Assembly (NCBI GenBank): GCA_003457065.1
Contig: DMJQ01000201.1
Location: 31,019 to 42,254 of the forward strand
Direction: 5' to 3'
Origin: Clostridiales bacterium
Lineage (GTDB): Bacteria; Bacillota; Clostridia; Tissierellales; Sedimentibacteraceae
Length of the DNA: 11,236 nucleotides
In this document: positions 8,346 to 11,236 of the stretch, piece by piece
How positions within the stretch are numbered: position 1 is the first letter of the stretch
How the letters are laid out: every line of letters begins with the position of its first letter
Program-made: the position numbers and the translations under genes
The notes under the pieces: model-generated
The model's database searches: none
What the model was told of the DNA's origin: nothing
Seen by the model: the letters and a program-made list of their open reading frames with translations, nothing else

Positions 8346-8396
8346 TTTCATTCCTCCTTTTTTTGAATAAAAAGCGGCAGGAACAGCTTTTTAAAC
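8346..8396 (-). repeat. 51-bp leader repeat, copy 2 (before the DUF5688-like gene)
   Basis: Second copy of the leader, differing from 7275-7325 only at two positions. Its placement is the same: it ends just before the next gene's start codon and begins inside a hairpin. Identity falls off sharply upstream, in the 5' hairpin arm, where the copies differ but still pair. Confidence 0.9.
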
Positions 8397-8406
8397 CGAT
8401 CCTACC
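8366..8406 (-). terminator. Terminator/attenuator hairpin after the recombinase operon
   Basis: On the - strand, 8406-8396 pairs with 8386-8376 (10 of 11 positions with wobbles) and is followed by GCTTTTTATT. It starts 10 nt after the stop of the 550-aa recombinase, so it can end the recombinase transcript, while its position directly before the next ribosome binding site would also let it control the DUF5688-like gene. The competing stem 8393-8386 with 8375-8368 is perfectly kept. Confidence 0.75.
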
Positions 8407-8416
8407 GTTGTATTAA

Positions 8417-10069
8417 TTAGTCATAATAGGAAACCCTCTGTTTCATCACAATTCCGGATTTGAATTGGATTTCTATCAGTTCTTCGTTGATGACTTTGAT
8501 ATTCTGCAGAATCCTTCGCACTAAGTCATTGTCAAATTCCCGTACCTCGCAGGTGGTTTTCTTCAGGCAGGCATCCATGTCAGTGACCCTTTGCTGGAAG
8601 CTTTCCGCCTGTTTCCGTTCCCGCACCAGCTCCAGCTTCTTCTGCTTTAAGTCCTTGATCTTCTCTGCAATCCTCTGGTACTGTTCATCAAAATCTTCCG
8701 TGAGGGAACCCTTCTTTGCGTTTTCCTCGATTAGGGCCAGCATATCACCCTGCAGCTTTTCAATCTGCCCATCATATTCGGTCGGTATGTTTTTGGTGGA
8801 ATAGCTGCCGATGACCTGGATGACATTTTCACGGAAGGCGCTAACAAACTCGCCGCGGTTTTCCACCACGCTGTTGATGGCGGCCATAACTGCTTCCTGC
8901 AGGACTTCCTCTTTTAAGGTCGGAGAGTTTTTGCAGTTCTTTGTGCCATTCTTCAGGCGGTTCTCACACCGCCACACGGCGCTTTTTTGACCGTATTTCG
9001 ACCAGATCTGTCTGCGGTAAGGCTGACCACATTCCTTGCATACCGTGATGTCTGTCAGGGCATATTTGGAGCTGTATTTGCTTTTCTCCTTTTTTGCTTT
9101 TCTGGCAACCGCGGATTTGCTCAGGCTTGCCCGCCTGGTTTTTTCCTCCTGCACCCGGTAGTAAAGCTCTTTCGAGACAATGGCTTCATGGTCATCCTGG
9201 ATATAATACTGGGGGACGATACCGTTATTCTTGACACGCTTTTTGGAGAGGAAATCAACCGTATAGGTTTTCTGCTGAAGGACATCCCCCATGTATTTCT
9301 CGTTACTTAGCATTTTATCAATTACACCGGGACACCACTGGGTTAATCCGGTGACAGTGGTGATTCCCTCATCATCTAAAATCTTGCCGATCTGAACAAT
9401 ACTGCTCCCTTCGAGGTAAAGCCGGAAAATTCGTCTGACCAGCTCTGCTTCCTCCGGTACGATGACCAGCTCGCCGTTTTTATCCTTAGTGTAGCCTAAA
9501 AACTTGTTATGGTTGACCGAGACGATTCCGTTTTCAAAGCGTCTGACCAGACCCCACCGGGTGTTCTCACTTAGGTTCCGGCTTTCTTCCTGTGCCTGAC
9601 TGCTTAAAATGGTGATTAAAAGCTCGCCGGTGCCATCCAGTGTATTTACGCCCTCTTTTTCGAAGAAGACAGCGATGTTTTTTTCTTTTAGTTTACGGAT
9701 GTTCTGCAGGCTATCTACCGCATTTCTGGCGAAGCGGCTGACCGACTTGGTGATGACCATGTCAATTTTCCCGGCCATGCAGTCCTCGATCATGGCGTTG
9801 AAGTCATCACGCTTTTTGGTGTTAGTTGCACTTTTTCCATCGTCGGCATAAATGCCAGCAAGCTTCCAGTTGGGGTTGCTCTTGATTTTTTCGGTGTAGT
9901 AGGAAACCTGGGCTTCGTAGCTGGTTTCCTGCTGTTCCAGTGTCGTGCTGACACGGCAGTATGCCGCTACCCGCAGGGTTTTAAACTGTGGCTTTATGCT
10001 CCGGTCATATTCTGGCTGGGATGGTATAACCGATATGTTTTTCTTTTTCGCTGTTGCTGTCTGCATCAC
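8417..10069 (-). CDS. Large serine recombinase, complete
   Basis: A 550-aa site-specific recombinase of the large serine family, which integrates and excises elements through a Ser-DNA intermediate. The resolvase domain (about 30-175) has VAAYCRVSTTLEQQ with the nucleophile Ser41 and Arg39, followed by ITKSVSRFARN with Arg112 and Arg115. The Recombinase DNA-binding domain follows (about 185-305, including YLEGSSIVQIGKILDDEGI and the KYMGDVL segment), then a zinc ribbon (C344, C347, C368, C379), a Lys/Glu-rich coiled coil (about 420-500) and a C-terminal beta-like tail. All parts are present, so it should be active. The start is a GTG at 10069, 6 nt after AAGGAG (10076-10081); the ATG at 10066 is one codon later and also plausible. 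It overlaps the preceding 71-aa gene by 65 nt, implying coupled translation. Confidence 0.92.
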   Translation of the reverse strand: MMQTATAKKKNISVIPSQPEYDRSIKPQFKTLRVAAYCRVSTTLEQQETSYEAQVSYYTEKIKSNPNWKLAGIYADDGKSATNTKKRDDFNAMIEDCMAGKIDMVITKSVSRFARNAVDSLQNIRKLKEKNIAVFFEKEGVNTLDGTGELLITILSSQAQEESRNLSENTRWGLVRRFENGIVSVNHNKFLGYTKDKNGELVIVPEEAELVRRIFRLYLEGSSIVQIGKILDDEGITTVTGLTQWCPGVIDKMLSNEKYMGDVLQQKTYTVDFLSKKRVKNNGIVPQYYIQDDHEAIVSKELYYRVQEEKTRRASLSKSAVARKAKKEKSKYSSKYALTDITVCKECGQPYRRQIWSKYGQKSAVWRCENRLKNGTKNCKNSPTLKEEVLQEAVMAAINSVVENRGEFVSAFRENVIQVIGSYSTKNIPTEYDGQIEKLQGDMLALIEENAKKGSLTEDFDEQYQRIAEKIKDLKQKKLELVRERKQAESFQQRVTDMDACLKKTTCEVREFDNDLVRRILQNIKVINEELIEIQFKSGIVMKQRVSYYD

Positions 10070-10220
10070 ATTCTTCTCCTTTCCTGACGCTTACCGTCTT
10101 TGCTTTGAAATATTCCTGCTGTGCTTCGGGGCTTAATTGCTCCACACTTCCCACTCTCATGTAAATCGCAATATGTAAAGGCTTATCCTTTTTTTCTGCT
10201 TCCTGTTTATTCTTTTTCAT
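10005..10220 (-). CDS. 71-aa protein resembling a degenerate resolvase N-terminus
   Basis: Residues about 14-35 (LHIAIYMRVGSVEQLSPEAQ) copy the first strand and helix of a serine recombinase catalytic domain (typical IYCRVSTEEQ), but Gly stands where the nucleophilic Ser should be and the rest of the domain is absent. It has its own Shine-Dalgarno (AAAGGA, 10228-10233, spacer 7 nt), starts 20 nt after the stop of the 299-aa recombinase-like gene and overlaps the next recombinase by 65 nt. The intact frame, good ribosome binding site and tight packing argue for a real gene rather than debris, possibly a regulatory or structural partner of the recombinases. Its function is unknown and it could be a remnant. 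Confidence 0.6.
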   Translation of the reverse strand: MKKNKQEAEKKDKPLHIAIYMRVGSVEQLSPEAQQEYFKAKTVSVRKGEECDADSNSEKEKHIGYTIPARI

Positions 10221-10240
10221 GCTCTCATCCTTTCCGTGAA

Positions 10241-11140
10241 TCAGTATCCGGCCTCCATGGTTAAACCGTTGATAAATTCAAACACCAGCCGCTGATCGGC
10301 ATGGACCGTGATTTGCCTGACCACCGTGGAAAACAGTTCCTCGTCAAATTCCCGGAGAGGTGGTCTGCCTGAAAATGCCTGTTTCATCTTTCCGGTGTTA
10401 TAGTCGGTGTCATCAATCCGCGCCGTTTGATAAAAGGCTGTTGCCCGTTCATAAAGAAGAGCCGGAAGCTCTTTGGACGAATACCGCCCTTCTACTTCCA
10501 GCTCTTTAATTTGCTGATCCAATTTATGAAATTCTCGGTTATATGGCACGGGTTCTTTCCTTGGCTTTCGGTCAAGGATTTGTATTCTGGTGAGAATCCG
10601 GTTGGCGACGTCAAGGAAGGCTTTTTCAATCTGTTTATCTGTGAGGAAGCCACAGCGGCAGTACACTCTGTTCCTGTAGATATATCTCTTGCATTTCCAG
10701 AGGCTGCGTTCCGTAGCTTTGCCGCAGTGTTCGATGTATATGCGATAAACCTCGCCGCATTCTCCGCACCGGAGTTTTCCAGTGAAGGTGTATTGATGTT
10801 TCATGCGGTTAGGGTGAATGCCCCGTCCCAGCTGTTCACAGCGCTCTTTCCGGCGTTTCTGCACCTGCTCAAACAATCCGGCATCAATCATCTGCGGGTA
10901 GAATTCGTCCCCCAGATATTTGACATTCTCCAATATCTTGCCAATGGAAACGTGATTCCAAGAGGCTTTGTTGTTGGCGTTCAAAAGTCCCATTTGGGTT
11001 AGCTGCTTTGCAATCGCACGGGTGGCAGTTCCGGACAAATAATCCACAAATACCTTTTTTACAACAGCCACTTTGGGTTCGTCAAACTGTATTTTTCCTT
11101 CCACCAGCTTATAGCCGATGGGCATATGCCTCTGCATCAT
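10241..11140 (-). CDS. Serine recombinase-like DNA-binding protein lacking the catalytic domain
   Basis: The 299-aa product starts directly at the Recombinase domain (PIGYKLVEGKIQFDEPKVAV at about 7-26, DYLSGTATRAIAKQL, WNHVSIGKILENVKYLGDEF), then has a zinc ribbon (C125, C128, C150, C161/C163), a charged helical region and the C-terminal motif HADQRLVFEFINGL shared with large serine recombinases. The roughly 150-residue resolvase domain with its catalytic Ser is absent. The start at 11140 has a strong AAGGAGG (11150-11156) 9 nt upstream and lies 32 nt inside the end of the preceding recombinase, so the short form is the genuine gene start and not an artefact of a missed frame. It could bind att DNA or pair with the complete recombinases as a non-catalytic subunit; that role is inferred. 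Confidence 0.8.
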   Translation of the reverse strand: MMQRHMPIGYKLVEGKIQFDEPKVAVVKKVFVDYLSGTATRAIAKQLTQMGLLNANNKASWNHVSIGKILENVKYLGDEFYPQMIDAGLFEQVQKRRKERCEQLGRGIHPNRMKHQYTFTGKLRCGECGEVYRIYIEHCGKATERSLWKCKRYIYRNRVYCRCGFLTDKQIEKAFLDVANRILTRIQILDRKPRKEPVPYNREFHKLDQQIKELEVEGRYSSKELPALLYERATAFYQTARIDDTDYNTGKMKQAFSGRPPLREFDEELFSTVVRQITVHADQRLVFEFINGLTMEAGY

Positions 11141-11236
11141 CTTCTGCCGCCTCCTTTCTGTAGGGCTCGGACAACTCCAGCCGGTTGATGAGCCGGAAGG
11201 TAATTTGTCCGTTTTCCTGTACGATAATCTTGTCTC
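11109..11236 (-). CDS. C-terminal tail of another serine recombinase, cut by the window edge
   Basis: Reading from the right edge, the first full codon is 11234-11232 and the frame gives 41 residues to a TAA at 11109-11111. The segment KIIVQENGQITFRLINRLEL is the typical C-terminal motif of large serine recombinases and parallels the ends of the two recombinase genes downstream. The gene overlaps the next one by 32 nt. Only the tail is visible, so nothing can be said about its catalytic domain. Confidence 0.75.
   Translation of the reverse strand, partial: DKIIVQENGQITFRLINRLELSEPYRKEAAEDDAEAYAHRL

Larger units (their letters stand above)
6919..11236 (-). mobile_element. End of a serine-recombinase mobile element (right side beyond the window)
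   Basis: From about 6916-6931 rightwards the content changes to serine recombinase genes plus DUF5688-like and DUF4314-like genes, all on the - strand, with visibly higher GC than the repair and permease genes. Its left boundary cuts a host gene in half. Such cargo is common in integrative and conjugative or mobilisable elements of gut Clostridia. No conjugation or replication gene is visible within the window, so the element class and its other end are unknown. A deletion-generated boundary rather than a true element end is possible, because the last element gene also appears truncated there. Confidence 0.8.

Noticed and set aside
10427..11002. Open + strand frame of 191 codons
   Set aside because: It lies wholly inside the recombinase-like gene on the other strand, its translation resembles no known family, and it has no convincing ribosome binding site; the - strand frame has clear domain motifs.
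6919..11236. A defence or toxin-antitoxin system hidden in the element
   Set aside because: No nuclease, kinase, antitoxin, CRISPR or reverse transcriptase motifs are seen; the DUF5688-like and DUF4314-like proteins give no motif that would support such a role.

Overview
The window comes from a low-GC Gram-positive bacterium, most likely an anaerobic member of the Clostridia (Bacillota). The evidence is a uvrB-uvrA repair operon behind a Gram-positive type LexA box, strong AGGAGG ribosome binding sites, AT-rich spacers, and an accessory segment built from gene families typical of clostridial mobile elements. The species cannot be named from the sequence alone.

Region 1 (1-4960, + strand) is the nucleotide excision repair operon. 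A terminator-like hairpin of an unseen upstream gene (10-37) is followed by a textbook promoter (TTGACT, 17 bp, TATAAT) lying inside a perfect 19-bp inverted repeat. A 13-of-14 match to the LexA/DinR box sits just past the -10. uvrB follows but carries one in-frame TAA at 1459-1461, so as written it encodes only the N-terminal two thirds of the protein; the rest of the gene continues intact in the same frame. uvrA begins 28 nt after the uvrB stop and looks complete.

Region 2 (4961-6918) is a convergent block on the - strand: a shared hairpin terminator, a 455-aa polytopic membrane protein resembling ion/solute permeases, and just upstream of it the C-terminal half of a protein I recognise as like the P-loop family PRK06851. 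The N-terminal half of that protein is missing because foreign DNA abuts it.

Region 3 (about 6919 to the right edge, all - strand) is the end of a mobile element with visibly higher GC. In order of transcription it holds the tail of a serine recombinase, a recombinase-like protein without the catalytic domain, a 71-aa protein imitating the first residues of a resolvase with the catalytic Ser position occupied by Gly, a complete 550-aa serine recombinase, a DUF5688-like protein, and a truncated DUF4314-like protein that runs out of frame into the host gene. The first four overlap or nearly touch, and so form one operon. The last two each follow a 51-bp leader (49/51 identical) containing a terminator hairpin, an alternative hairpin that would break it, and the ribosome binding site. 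This looks like a repeated attenuator and is the most interesting regulatory signal here.

Together the window shows an SOS-controlled repair operon whose uvrB may be broken, beside a transporter operon cut by a mobile element. The element's multi-part recombinase operon and duplicated attenuator-like leaders deserve a closer look.
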